A stretch of 40,560 bases of DNA. It comes from an uncultured Eubacteriales bacterium. GTDB lineage: Bacteria > Bacillota > Clostridia > Oscillospirales > Oscillospiraceae. Position 1 is the stretch's first letter, and every line of letters starts with the position of its first letter. The stretch is taken from the NCBI GenBank assembly GCA_900544405.1, contig UQVA01000015.1, positions 1-40,560 of the forward strand, read 5' to 3'. The notes below the pieces were generated by a model. The model did no database searches, was not told the origin of the DNA, and was given only the letters and a program-made list of their open reading frames with translations. Positions 30,801-39,008 of this stretch are shown here, in pieces. The translations under genes and the position numbers were made by a program.

Positions 30801-33634
30801 CTGCCGTAGTAGCCCAGTATGGGGATGGAATGGGTGACCCCCAGACTACCCTCCGCATCGGAAAGCTCACTGGCGAACACATAGCCTTCCACATAAGTAC
30901 CGGTGCCGTCGCTGTAATCATCATACATGTCCAGCTGTGCCTTGTTCAGGCTGGCGGTTATCTGTACATGGACGCTGCCGTTGCCGGGAACGGAAACGGA
31001 TGCGGTGCAGACCTGCCGGAAGAACAGATAGGCATCGTAGGTGTCGATGTCGCCGTCGTGATCCAGGTCGGCGTTGTTCCGGTCATTGATCTCACTGCGC
31101 ACGCCGGTAACGTAGTCCAGCAGGGCCTGACCGTCCTGGGTGTTGACGGTGCCGTCGCCGTTGAGGTCGCAGGCCAGGGCAGAGGCGGGAATTTCGACCT
31201 CCAGAGGCTTCCCGTCCACGGTCCAGGTCAGGGTGGCGGGCAGGGGAGCAGTGACGGTGTCCTCATAGAGGGTAGCGTTGCTGTCGGCAGCCAGCGCCTG
31301 GGTGAAGAAATCAGCGCTGAGCCGGAAGGCGGTGGCCGTATCCTCCAGGTTATAGATGGTGAAGCCGAAGCTATAAGTTCCGCTGCGGTCCGGGTCGTCG
31401 CCCAGCTCCGCCTTGATCTTGCCGTCGGCATAGGAGCCAGTGGCATCGGCATCCATCAGCAGGTAGCTGCCTGCGGAGATGGCGTTCTGGATGTTGGCAA
31501 GACCGGCGCCCTGCCGCAGTACGGGATAGTAAGTGGTGTCCGTTTCGGAAATGGGCTCGGCGGTGGACATCAGCAGACTCTGGGCCAGCACACGGGTGCT
31601 CAGACCGGTCTTGGCTGGATAGCCCTGTTCTTCCAGATACTGGTCCAGCAGCGCCACCATGCCGGTGACCTGGGGAGCGGCCATGGAGGTGCCGGACATA
31701 TTCTGGTAGGCACCGCCGTTTTTCAGGGAGTAAATATTGCCGCCGGGGGCGGTGATCTCCGGCTTCAGCTCCAGAGAACCGGGCACGCCCCAGGAGGAGA
31801 AGCTGCTCATGGTGTAATGATCGGCAGCACTCACACCGGAACCAACGGCGTCGGAAATGGTCAGCTTGCCGGTATAGTAAAGTACCTTGCCGGAATCGTC
31901 CGTTACCGGCGTGGAAGCGGCCTTCAGCGTGGCGGCATCCGCCTGACTGATGGTCACAGCAGGCTCCGTTCGGGTGTAGGCGGACAGCTCCATGCCCAAG
32001 GTCCCCGGCTGGTTGTTGGCCACGATGGTTGCAATGGCGCCATTGCTGACGGCGTTTTCCAGTTTATCGGTGAAGTTCAGTTCACCACGGTTGCAGATGG
32101 CGATTTTTCCGGCCAGCACGTCCTTGATGGCGGCGAATTCCTCCGCCGTGCCGATGGAGTCCAGATAGACATATTCCTGCTCCCCGGCCAGGGTGGTGAT
32201 GGACAAATTGGTGTACTTGCTGCCGCTCTGGGATTCCAGAGATTCGGTGTAGAACATTTTGTTCCCGGCCACATCAATATAAAGGCCGGTCTGGCCCACG
32301 TTGTCCACAGAGGCAACGCCCAGGGAATTGGTATAGGTTCCGGGCGCACCGGAGGTGGCGAAGCTGACGCCGTCGGCATAAGCACTTCCCACGGCGGTCT
32401 CCTCGTACCAGCTGCCGGAGTTACCGGCAGAAATGACCACCACCATGCCACTCTTGGTGACCCGCTCCAGGATAGCGGCGTAGGCATCGGCTGCACGGGA
32501 GTTGCCGGTCCAGGAGCCGCCCAGGGAAAGGTTGGCGGAATCGGCGCCCAGCACCATGGCGTCCTCCACGGCGGCCATGTAGTCGGATTCAGAAGCACCA
32601 CCGGTGACGCCAAAGACCTTCATCACCAGAAGCTGGGCATCGGGAGCCACGCCCTGGGTCAGAACAGTATCCAGGGCATTTGCAAAGCTGCCGTCCTCGG
32701 CTTTGACATAGCGGTTGGCGGCGGCGATACCGGCCACGTGGGAGCCGTGGTCGCCCTGGGTGTCCTTGTCGTGGCCGATGTTCAGGCCGTTGTCCACATA
32801 GTTGAAGCCGTAGGGAATTTTGGCGTTCACATAGAGGTCCTCGGCGGTGAGGCCCTTGTACTGCTTGGCGGCGTTCAGCTGGGAGAGGACCTTCGCCGTG
32901 TCAGCGCTGGTCATCAGGGAAGCGTTGCTCCCCTCCAGGGCGTAAGCCAAGGCATCCGGGTCCAGAGCCGGGTGGTCCACATCGATGCCGGTATCAATGA
33001 TGGCAATCTTCCGTCCGGCACCGGTATAGCCGGAGGCCCAGACGGCGGTGGAGCCGATCATTTCGTCGGAGGTGGACATCATGGGGTCCGTGGTCAGTTC
33101 TTCCTTGACCACGCAGGGCTCATAGCGCCGCTCCACCAGCACTTCTTCCACGCCGGGGACCGCTTCGATGGCGGAAATATCGCCATATTCCACGTTGGCG
33201 GAAATGATGTTTGCGGCCAGGGTCAGATTCCAGACCACGTCCAGGTCCTCTCCGTCCAGGGCTTGCCTGGAAATGGTGGCCTCCATAGCCTCCTGCTTGC
33301 CTTTCAGGGACTGACGATAGGCCATGGCATCGCTGCTGAAAGCGGCGATCTCGTCGGCAGTGAAGCCCTTTTCCAGGGTGGAGGCGTCCTCCAGAACGAT
33401 GGATACTCGAACGATGTCCGTATCCTCGTACAGGGGTTCCTCGGTTTCTTCCGTGCTGACTTCGTCCCGGCGGGACAGCCCGACGTTGTATTCGTCAGCG
33501 CTGACCTGCTCAAAGGATAGCTTGCTGCCCTGTTCGCGGGAACCGTCTGCCGCCAAAGCGGGCAGGGCAAGTCCCAGGGTCAGGACCAGGGCCAGCAGCA
33601 CAGAAATGAACTTTTGAAAGCCTTTCTGTTTCAT
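27845..33634 (-). CDS. Giant secreted S8 family serine peptidase with dockerin-like and cohesin-like domains
   Basis: The 1929-residue product is a cell-envelope subtilase of the lactocepin/C5a-peptidase type. Order: signal peptide (1-29); I9-like propeptide (about 70-175); catalytic core with Asp214 (AIIDTG), His296 (GDHGSH), oxyanion Asn405 (SAGNSG) and Ser650 (SGTSMA), split by a PA domain (about 450-600); Fn3-like region; a dockerin-like pair of calcium loops (about 820-876: DLNGDGTVNTQD and DLDHDGDIDTYD); Big_2 domain (about 1231-1314); a beta-propeller-like stretch (1315-1600); PETTQ repeats (1611-1636); a cohesin-like domain (about 1679-1795); paired CxxC repeats (1808-1886); and a C-terminal helix with tail RKKRVK. 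It probably degrades proteins outside the cell for nutrition. The ribosome binding site is weak (GGAG about 18 bases upstream). Confidence 0.9.
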   Translation of the reverse strand: MKQKGFQKFISVLLALVLTLGLALPALAADGSREQGSKLSFEQVSADEYNVGLSRRDEVSTEETEEPLYEDTDIVRVSIVLEDASTLEKGFTADEIAAFSSDAMAYRQSLKGKQEAMEATISRQALDGEDLDVVWNLTLAANIISANVEYGDISAIEAVPGVEEVLVERRYEPCVVKEELTTDPMMSTSDEMIGSTAVWASGYTGAGRKIAIIDTGIDVDHPALDPDALAYALEGSNASLMTSADTAKVLSQLNAAKQYKGLTAEDLYVNAKIPYGFNYVDNGLNIGHDKDTQGDHGSHVAGIAAANRYVKAEDGSFANALDTVLTQGVAPDAQLLVMKVFGVTGGASESDYMAAVEDAMVLGADSANLSLGGSWTGNSRAADAYAAILERVTKSGMVVVISAGNSGSWYEETAVGSAYADGVSFATSGAPGTYTNSLGVASVDNVGQTGLYIDVAGNKMFYTESLESQSGSKYTNLSITTLAGEQEYVYLDSIGTAEEFAAIKDVLAGKIAICNRGELNFTDKLENAVSNGAIATIVANNQPGTLGMELSAYTRTEPAVTISQADAATLKAASTPVTDDSGKVLYYTGKLTISDAVGSGVSAADHYTMSSFSSWGVPGSLELKPEITAPGGNIYSLKNGGAYQNMSGTSMAAPQVTGMVALLDQYLEEQGYPAKTGLSTRVLAQSLLMSTAEPISETDTTYYPVLRQGAGLANIQNAISAGSYLLMDADATGSYADGKIKAELGDDPDRSGTYSFGFTIYNLEDTATAFRLSADFFTQALAADSNATLYEDTVTAPLPATLTWTVDGKPLEVEIPASALACDLNGDGTVNTQDGQALLDYVTGVRSEINDRNNADLDHDGDIDTYDAYLFFRQVCTASVSVPGNGSVHVQITASLNKAQLDMYDDYSDGTGTYVEGYVFASELSDAEGSLGVTHSIPILGYYGSWTDGSMFDVGSYINYFVSGEEARPPYMFDNTGKSLQYQVLSTREKGSATAYAFGGNPYVEEDFYEPERDSINTDTTLLNELSFTAIRNFSNSHLRLTDSTGNTYLDTDTGANEGAYYQETAVGGLWRNVQYTITIGTDLSKAPEGATLDLSLTLAPEYYVEENGTTHWDALGAGATQAYHAYVDKTAPTLSDVTLIEDVTTGDQALAVTASDNRYIATVALIDYDTGNSLTSGSTPAGSPAGHEDVFRIELDEAMKAASHLLVAVYDYAGNHTTYKINRNTQELEGSVSVTLSETTLSLFRGANATLTAEVSPFGVQPDGVDWSSSNEAVATVSPEGLVTGTGEGKAVITASSKKDPSAKATCEITVKVLPVTLYGTLQDENALAQLYTWDLAHESRWTARSALESETVAATAYDSRNSTVYLVDSQKHSLHKVDPATGKDLATYDGVPATGGSLPVWDLAYSDFFSTEDKPLLTGVYGIYILPLTEPENFSGINKSFEDSYALGKTGASRYLTIAAMGHDWVTPVWNTVEGEIYALLDDAGYIHIGVFCDEEEEGALSYTGWDWFESTLPELNLPGSDSDMYCSMVATEENGASVLYLTCFTGETNEIYRLTYTSDGVPARYNINEDTSEPKWDANGAKHLWVAEYAGTYGNGVWPANIYQAVPNAPETTQDVPETTQGIPETTEAAAETVTAPVVTEAAAPKVSLLSAPAGLTSVTSAADVTVQEAPVEASASNISVSEDEKTVTVNVVALGDEDLTNGLATVEYDASLLTLTNVSMFADYTSHKDEAGKVTLGYVSLDGVPAGTVIATLTFQVDPVKVDADLTVTVHHSEANDTHVDSTETLTACFHKETVIGPAKAPTCTENGTSGDTLCAVCGKKLADGQVTPATGHKFGEWTSTKDATCTETGTESRTCSVCGATETRETPALGHDYKDSTCTRCGAKLTYVNTGDTVNIPLLTVLLTCSAAAAAFVTAVLLRKKRVK

Positions 33635-33724
33635 ATGCTTGCAACTCTCTTTCTCCGGTCATACCGGGTAAGTGTTTTTCCGGAAAAGCACCCCGTTTCC
33701 GGGATTTTCCAAGAATCCAGCATA

Positions 33725-33753
33725 ACTATACCTTCTCTGACGTACAAATGCAA
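33725..33753 (-). promoter_or_regulatory. Promoter of the subtilase gene
   Basis: On the minus strand TTGCAT (33748-33753), 17 bases, then TATAGT (33725-33730). This gives a leader of about 85 nt. Confidence 0.6.
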
Positions 33754-34083
33754 GCGCTTTTGAGCCGTTCTTTCAAGTCGAAATATAGAAAATCTCCGGG
33801 ACGTACCTGACAGAAATTATGCGCCTTGCCTATATTTTCCGGATTGACATGGAATGCGTGCACCGCACGCCCCGCTTTCATAAAAAAGCAGGGATCCCGT
33901 CAGATAAGGATAAAAATCTGACGGGATTCCTGCATAAGATTTTTCAATACCAGGCCTGCGGAACTTCCATTGAGACCGAAGAACATCGGAAAAATTCAGA
34001 ACGAATTGTAGAACATTCTCTTTTCTCAGAAAATCCACTTGCCTTATTGGCTTTCGATGGATTTGGAGGAGAAAAGAGGTACG
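33754..34083. other. Gene-free interval between the subtilase promoter and the ABC permease operon
   Basis: Apart from the terminator at 33880-33933, I see nothing convincing here. Short open frames on both strands lack ribosome binding sites and any family resemblance. The stretch at 33934-34083 is noticeably richer in A/T than the genes on either side. Confidence 0.5.
33880..33933 (-). terminator. Terminator of the ABC permease operon
   Basis: An 18-base stem (GCAGGGATCCCGTCAGAT / ATCTGACGGGATTCCTGC, one G-T pair) with a 10-base loop is followed on the minus strand by TTTTTTATG. On the plus strand it is followed by ATAAGATTTTT, so it may work both ways. It lies 150 bases after the permease stop. 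Confidence 0.85.
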
Positions 34084-36192
34084 TTATTCCGCTGGCGTTT
34101 CTGAAAGAACTGTGACTTCCAGGGTGTCCTTATCGATTCGATACAAGACACCGTTTTCGTAGTCCTCGCTGAGCATCAGGTCGCCGGAGGTGATGATGGA
34201 AGCATAGCCGGGGACGGTGACCTGGACGCTTTCACCGGTATCCAGACAGACCCGATAAAGTCCCTCCATGGATTCCACCCAGCAGTATTTTTCGTCATAG
34301 TGGAGGCTGTAACAATCCTGATGGTCGTCCAGCTTTTGGATGGACCCATCTTCCGGATCCCAGAAATACAGGGTATTCTTGTCCCGGATGTTCAGAAAAT
34401 ACACGCCTTGCTCCGTCAGACGAAAATCCCGGGCAATGACTGTTTCCAGCGCTTCCGAGGATCCATTGGACAGGGTCCGGAGGGTCAGCCGGTTGTAGGC
34501 ATCCAGATAATAAAGCCGCTCCCCGTCGAAAGCAAAGTTGGCGGCGCTGGAGAGGTCCATGATGGTTTCGGTCCGACCGGTGAGTAGGTCCGTGGTTTTC
34601 AGAAGCTCGTCCTGCTGGAAATACATGGTGTTTCCGTACAGGAAGAAGGGATAGCCAAACGTGGGGTCTGTTTCCGAATAGCTCCGGTCCAGCAGACCAA
34701 AAAATCGCTTGGAGCCGTCATTCCATTCGTAGACAGTCCTTTCCTCCAGGGTGTTCAGGTCCAGCGCCGTCAGGGCCGTGGCCCGGTCGTAGGATTCCCG
34801 GTAAAAACGCTCATGCCAGGTGGTTTGGGAAAGACTGTACAGGGTATTTCCGTCCAGATAGAAGAAGCCCAGAGCTGTCTGCCCGTTGTCTGCAAAGGCG
34901 CCGGCGGGGAAGGTCTGAAACGTGCCGGTTTCCCGGTCGTAGAGCGAAAACTGCTGAAAGCTGTGTTCGACGACCTCGTAACGTTCCGTAACGGCCCAGC
35001 TGTGGTCGAAAGAGTTGTAAAGGATGGACTTCTCTTGCTTCCCGCAGCCCAGAAGCAGCAGCGGCAGCAGACAGCAGAGGGCAACCGCCTTGGCCTTTTT
35101 CCGGCGGACATGGTAATTCCGGTTCCGCATCCAAAGAACGGCAATGAGCAGCAGGCAGATCACAGCGCTTCCGGCCATGAGCAGCCCCAATTCTTTCCAA
35201 GAGACCTCCGGAAAGACCCGGGGGGACCCGGCGTAGAACTCAAAATCGTCTCCGCTCAGATAAAGGGTACCGATGCTCAAGGCCCAGGGGGCGGGGAGCC
35301 GCAGAAAATATTTGGCGGAGGTGGTCAGGAAGGGCAGCGGCAGCAGCACCAGAGAACCCATCAGCGTCAGCGCATACTTTTTCGTCAGAACGCTGAGGGC
35401 CAAGATCACCAGACAGCCATAGAGATACCCCAATTCCTTCAGGGAAAATTGCAGGGCAAAGGCCTGCCACAGGGCCATGTTTTTTTTCACGGTTCCGAAG
35501 CTCACCAGAGAGTGCAGACTGTAATTCCAGTGGGGCAGCCCGAAGCGCAGGGCGCAGTTGGCAACCTGAAATCCCTGAATGAGTGCGGTAAGCCCAGCGG
35601 TCAGCGCCAGAGCGACCAGCAGCTTGGCTTTCCAGCCCTTGGCGGCGCTTTCCTTCTGGGTCAGCAGCAGTTGGTCCATCTGGCAGCCGTATTCCTGGCA
35701 GAACAGCGGTGCAAGCAGGAAGATCAGCGCCAGCCACAGCAGATAATCCGGCGATTTGTTCCCCAGCAGGGTCTCCCAGCCGCCGGTGTAGAGAAATTGC
35801 CGGTCCGGCTGCTCCCGGACGAAAATATATTGACTGTACAGCTTGGAAAATCCCGGATACCGGGCGTCCTGGGCCTGCAGATCCGCATATTGTTGCCGGA
35901 ATTCCTCCTCGGAGAGAGCGCCGGTATAGTAGTCGGTTTTCAATGCCTCGAATTCGCTGTGAACGGCGTTGATCCGCTTCATTTCTCCTTCGATCCATTC
36001 CCGCTTTTCCGGGGTCAGCGGCCCTTCCACCTGGGCAAGATATTCATTGTAGACGCTGCGGTTTTCTTCCAGATTCCGGTCAAAAGGCCGGGTAAAGAGC
36101 AGAATACTCGCCAGTTCTGCAAGCAGCAGGACCAGCACGATCCAGCCGCCCCGGCGGTAGCGGAGCAGCTTTTTCCATTCATAGCCTGCCAT
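34084..36192 (-). CDS. ABC-2 type permease fused to a lipoprotein-like beta-propeller domain
   Basis: The 702-residue product has two parts. Residues 1-360 look like an ABC-2 type permease: N-terminal helix (about 16-34), a large outer loop (35-145) with charged helices, then five helices (about 149-165, 189-206, 243-264, 272-290 and 334-354). Residues 361-702 begin with VRRKK and a hydrophobic stretch ending in the lipobox-like LLLLGCGKQ (Cys383). A repeated sheet region follows, with motifs such as LYYLDAYNRLTLRTL and LYRVCLDTGESVQVT, resembling DUF5050-type propellers. No start codon or frame break separates the halves. The start overlaps the upstream permease gene by 14 bases. It may be a permease with an extracellular sensor, or a fusion of permease and lipoprotein genes. 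Confidence 0.7.
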   Translation of the reverse strand: MAGYEWKKLLRYRRGGWIVLVLLLAELASILLFTRPFDRNLEENRSVYNEYLAQVEGPLTPEKREWIEGEMKRINAVHSEFEALKTDYYTGALSEEEFRQQYADLQAQDARYPGFSKLYSQYIFVREQPDRQFLYTGGWETLLGNKSPDYLLWLALIFLLAPLFCQEYGCQMDQLLLTQKESAAKGWKAKLLVALALTAGLTALIQGFQVANCALRFGLPHWNYSLHSLVSFGTVKKNMALWQAFALQFSLKELGYLYGCLVILALSVLTKKYALTLMGSLVLLPLPFLTTSAKYFLRLPAPWALSIGTLYLSGDDFEFYAGSPRVFPEVSWKELGLLMAGSAVICLLLIAVLWMRNRNYHVRRKKAKAVALCCLLPLLLLGCGKQEKSILYNSFDHSWAVTERYEVVEHSFQQFSLYDRETGTFQTFPAGAFADNGQTALGFFYLDGNTLYSLSQTTWHERFYRESYDRATALTALDLNTLEERTVYEWNDGSKRFFGLLDRSYSETDPTFGYPFFLYGNTMYFQQDELLKTTDLLTGRTETIMDLSSAANFAFDGERLYYLDAYNRLTLRTLSNGSSEALETVIARDFRLTEQGVYFLNIRDKNTLYFWDPEDGSIQKLDDHQDCYSLHYDEKYCWVESMEGLYRVCLDTGESVQVTVPGYASIITSGDLMLSEDYENGVLYRIDKDTLEVTVLSETPAE

Positions 36193-37387
36193 GACGATGC
36201 CTCCTTCCCTGATGATGGTAGCTGCGGCTTCGATACAGCACCCACAGCAGCATTCCGACAGACAGCAGGGCGACGGTCATGATCAGAAAACCCGCCTGCC
36301 GCATGGGAAAGCCAAATACATTCACGAACCGGTCCCAGCGCAGCATTTCCCGGGGAAACAGCAGCTCCGTGGGGTTGAACCATTTCAGCCCTGTGCGGCT
36401 TCCAGAGCCGTCATGAAGCAAAACGCCAAGGAATAGGGCACAAAACCCCGTCAGGAAGGCCGTCAGGGTCTGCTTTGCAAGGCTGGATAGGAGCAAAACC
36501 AGACAGCCGCAGGCCATCAGCCCCAAAATCCGCAGCCCGGCGGACAGCAGGAAATAGCTGCCGATGGTGCAGCGCAGGGGCGTCTGCTCCATTTTTGCCA
36601 GCGAATAGATGGGCGCAGAAAGGGCGTCATGGTATTCTTCCAGCGTGTAGATCACAAGGAAGTCCTCACCGTAGAAGAGGATGCCGATGCCCAGCAGAAA
36701 AAGCACCGCAGCGGTGAGCTTGGCGGCCACGGTGGCCCCGGTGCCGTAACGGGTGGTGGGCAGCAGCATGGACATTTCCGATTCCTGCTCCCGCACAAAA
36801 ACGCCGCACAGGCCGAAAATGCACATCAGCAAAGCCAGCATGGTGGAATAATCATAGTTCAGCAGTACATGGCTGCCCCGGGTATCCGTGAAATTCGGGA
36901 TGCTCCGGCCGGAAAAGTCCCAGGCGATGCGGGTATTTTCCCGGGCGATGTAGGCGCTGACGTTTGGAGATTGGGCCAGCGTCCGGGCATTTTCCACGAT
37001 GGAAATGGCGTTGTTCCGGTAATAATAGTCGTACTGCATTTCGTACACGAACAGCATTCCGAAAAACTGCTCGTCCGTGGCCTCGCTGTATGTGTAGGCG
37101 TTGGGGTCATATTCACCGCTCAACTGCATATTCCGGAGCTTTTCGTCCAGAGGCCGGTAAATGGTCATGATCTTCTGGGCTTTTTCTGCCGTAATGGTCC
37201 CGGAATAGGTGGCATAGGTCTCCTGATACTGCCGCTTGTAGGGGTCGAAGGCACCGGTGGCCCGGTGATACTGGTCCTGAATTTTCCACCCGTTCAGCGC
37301 CAGCAGGGCAGCCAGAAAGAGAACGATGCCCGGATTTCCAAAGGCTTTCCGACATTCGTAGCCCACCAGACGCAGAAAGTGCTTCAT
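36179..37387 (-). CDS. ABC transporter permease (ABC-2 type)
   Basis: The 402-residue product has an N-terminal helix (about 17-35), a long outer loop with many Tyr and charged residues (about 36-175), then five helices and a basic tail (RGRRHRHGRL type). This is the layout of ABC-2 permeases in bacitracin/lantibiotic-type exporters. The ATG at 37387 overlaps the stop of the ATPase gene (ATGA) and has GGAGGAG just upstream; the longer upstream frame only reads through that gene. It shares topology with the permease half of the next gene, so the two would form a heterodimer. Substrate is unknown. Its cognate ATPase is truncated, so the transporter may be inactive in this strain. Confidence 0.8.
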   Translation of the reverse strand: MKHFLRLVGYECRKAFGNPGIVLFLAALLALNGWKIQDQYHRATGAFDPYKRQYQETYATYSGTITAEKAQKIMTIYRPLDEKLRNMQLSGEYDPNAYTYSEATDEQFFGMLFVYEMQYDYYYRNNAISIVENARTLAQSPNVSAYIARENTRIAWDFSGRSIPNFTDTRGSHVLLNYDYSTMLALLMCIFGLCGVFVREQESEMSMLLPTTRYGTGATVAAKLTAAVLFLLGIGILFYGEDFLVIYTLEEYHDALSAPIYSLAKMEQTPLRCTIGSYFLLSAGLRILGLMACGCLVLLLSSLAKQTLTAFLTGFCALFLGVLLHDGSGSRTGLKWFNPTELLFPREMLRWDRFVNVFGFPMRQAGFLIMTVALLSVGMLLWVLYRSRSYHHQGRRHRHGRL

Positions 37388-38118
37388 TGGGTCTCCTCCC
37401 CGCAGTGGTACAGGAAAACCTCCTCCAGATCGGCCTCCACCGGACGGGCATCCGGGTGGGGCTGGGTCTCGGAGAGGATCCGCAGGCGGATGCCGTTTTC
37501 CTCCCGGGCCAGATTGCTGATGGTGTGGTGGACCAGGGAGGCGGGAACGTCCGGTTCGGCCAGAGTCAGCGCCCAGACCTTGCCGTCCAGCTCCCGGCAC
37601 AGCTCCGTGGGCGGCGCAAATTTCAGCAGCTCGCCCTGATGGAGCAGGAGAATTTTGTTGGCAATGAATTCCACGTCGGAAACGATGTGGGTGGCCAGAA
37701 TGACGATGCGGTTTTCGGAGAATTGGGAGATGAGGTTGCGGAAACGGATGCGTTCCCGGGGGTCCAGACCGGCGGTCGGCTCGTCCAGAATCAGAATGCC
37801 GGGGTCGGAGAGCATGGCCTGGGCGATGCCCAGCCGCTGACGCATACCGCCGGACAGAGCGCCGATCTTCTTCCCGGCGGCGTCCGCCAGATTCACGGTG
37901 TCGAGAAGCGCATCAATGCGGGCGTCCGCCTGGTCGATGCCCTTCAGCACGCACATATACCGCAGGAATTCCCTTACGGAAAAATCCCGGTAGAATTTGG
38001 GATATTGGGGAAGATAGCCGATATTCGACAGGAAATCGCTTCCCAGGGAGCGAATATTCGTGCCGTTGATGAAGATGTCCCCCTGGGCGGGGATGATGCC
38101 CATAAAGGATAGCAAAGT
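37384..38118 (-). pseudogene. ABC transporter ATP-binding protein, 5'-truncated (no Walker A)
   Basis: The reading frame has most of an ABC ATPase: the Q-loop in NIGYLPQYPKFY, signature LSGGMRQRLGIAQAM, Walker B ILILDEPTAGLD and the switch histidine in ILATHIVSD, then a C-terminal extension. The first 40 or so residues, including the Walker A P-loop, are missing. Upstream the frame begins T-L-L-S-F-MGIIPAQGDIFING, which fits the residues just after the Lys-(Ser/Thr) of a P-loop. Before 38118 the sequence becomes the lipoprotein gene, read in a different frame. The only start is a TTG at 38115 without a proper ribosome binding site. It cannot bind ATP normally, so I call it a pseudogene. It is coupled to the permease gene by ATGA. 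Confidence 0.85.
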
Positions 38119-38369
38119 TCTCCCCCGGTATAAGAGATGAACTCCCCAACGCTGTCGGAATCTGCTACCCCACAGAAGGACAGCTTAAGGTAGCCCAAAT
38201 CGGTTTCTTTCGGAGGTCGGGAGGGTGTGATGACGGGAGAGGGGCCTGTATTGGTTGATGGAATCGTTGCAGTGGAAACGTCAACATCTGAAGGGGAAAA
38301 ACTACAAGCACACAGAAAGACGGTCAAAGCACATATCAAAAGTCGATATAATACACTTTTTAGATTCAT
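38119..38369 (-). pseudogene. 3'-truncated lipoprotein gene (copy 1 of the lipoprotein)
   Basis: This encodes only the first 84 residues of a lipoprotein: signal MNLKSVLYRLLICALTVFLC, lipobox ending at Cys22 (FLCAC), a Ser/Thr/Pro linker, and then DLGYLKLSF...GEFISYTGGEL. It matches the same region of the intact lipoprotein at 39167-40228 (DLGSLSAGL...GPYITYTGGEM). Right after YTGGE the match ends, and the DNA becomes an ABC ATPase gene in another frame. Translation would continue out of frame to a stop near 37974. AGGAG at 38383-38387 is 13 bases before the ATG. It lies downstream of a small secreted-protein gene and a hairpin, as in the other copy. Confidence 0.8.
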
Positions 38370-38392
38370 AAAGTTCTTTCAACTCCTGTTAG

Positions 38393-38425
38393 AAGTAACG
38401 CCCAACGGTTCGTTGGGCGTTACTT
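38393..38425 (-). other. Hairpin between small secreted-protein gene and lipoprotein gene (copy 1)
   Basis: AAGTAACGCCCAACG-GTT-CGTTGGGCGTTACTT is a 15-bp perfect stem. It begins 9 bases after the stop of the upstream gene and just before the ribosome binding site of the lipoprotein gene. The T-run after it is poor on the minus strand (CTAACAGG), so it may be a leaky terminator or an mRNA stabiliser. The other copy has a different hairpin in the same place (40253-40275). Confidence 0.7.
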
Positions 38426-38434
38426 CACTGTTAG

Positions 38435-38854
38435 TTAGATGGAAATATCCGTCTGGGTGTAGCAGGCGTAGCCCTTGCTGCCTGTTGATGTACCTCCACG
38501 AATTTCTTGACATACAAAGGCATAATTGGGTGCGGTTTCAATGTTGAAATATATTGCGAAGGAGGGGTTAAAACTCTTTGCTGATTTTGCACTTTGCGCA
38601 CTGGTTGGGTCACCAAGGCCCAAATCGCTTGAAAATCTTACTGTGACAACAAAGTATGCACGATCCGGGTTCTTGTCTACACTGGCAGTTGTATCCAACA
38701 GATTTACACTCGAACTTTGATAGCAGCTTGCACGGAGAGTTCCATAGATACCAGCAGAGGTGGAGGTGTTTGATGCCGACACGCCGATGGTGAGGGACAG
38801 GACCATAGCCAGGACCACAGCAAACGTGATCCAATTTCGGAATTTCTTCCTAGT
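38435..38854 (-). pseudogene. Small secreted protein (copy 1), apparently lacking a start codon
   Basis: The reading frame encodes a signal-peptide-like N-terminus (RKKFRNWITFAVVLAMVLSL, then TIGVSA) and a mature part of about 110 residues rich in Ser, Thr and Tyr, ending EIRGGTSTGSKGYACYTQTDISI. A perfect AAGGAGG (38863-38869) stands where the start should be, but the codon eight bases later is ACT (38854-38852), followed by AGG-AAG-AAA. No ATG, GTG or TTG is in frame until GTG at 38818, inside the hydrophobic core. So the start looks lost, or translation begins poorly at 38818 or 38806. The C-terminus is homologous to the remnant at 40292-40512. No known family is recognised; it might be a secreted peptide or adhesin-like protein. 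Confidence 0.6.
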
Positions 38855-39008
38855 TAGTTGATCCTCCTTAGTAATGCGTCATTCATAGAAAACGGACATT
38901 CGGATACGATCAAAGCCATGGAGAAGAAATTGTTTACATGGCGCTGCACATCAGCCCATCGGGTATCACCTGCTTTCCCAGAGTAGGAACGACCTTCCTT
39001 ACACCGTC

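Noticed and set aside
27839..33520. A 1893-codon open frame on the plus strand opposite the subtilase gene
   Set aside because: It is a shadow of the GC-rich coding strand: rich in Gly, His and Val, with no domain, no ribosome binding site and no promoter. The minus-strand gene has clear catalytic motifs, signal peptide, promoter and terminator.
33817..34115. Short frames on both strands in the interval before the ABC operon
   Set aside because: They lack ribosome binding sites and recognisable motifs. One runs through the terminator hairpin at 33880-33933, the other into the end of the permease gene.
38435..38854. Lactococcin 972-type bacteriocin with its exporter
   Set aside because: Size, secretion signal and nearby ABC genes fit loosely, but I see none of that family's sequence features in the mature part, so the name is not justified.
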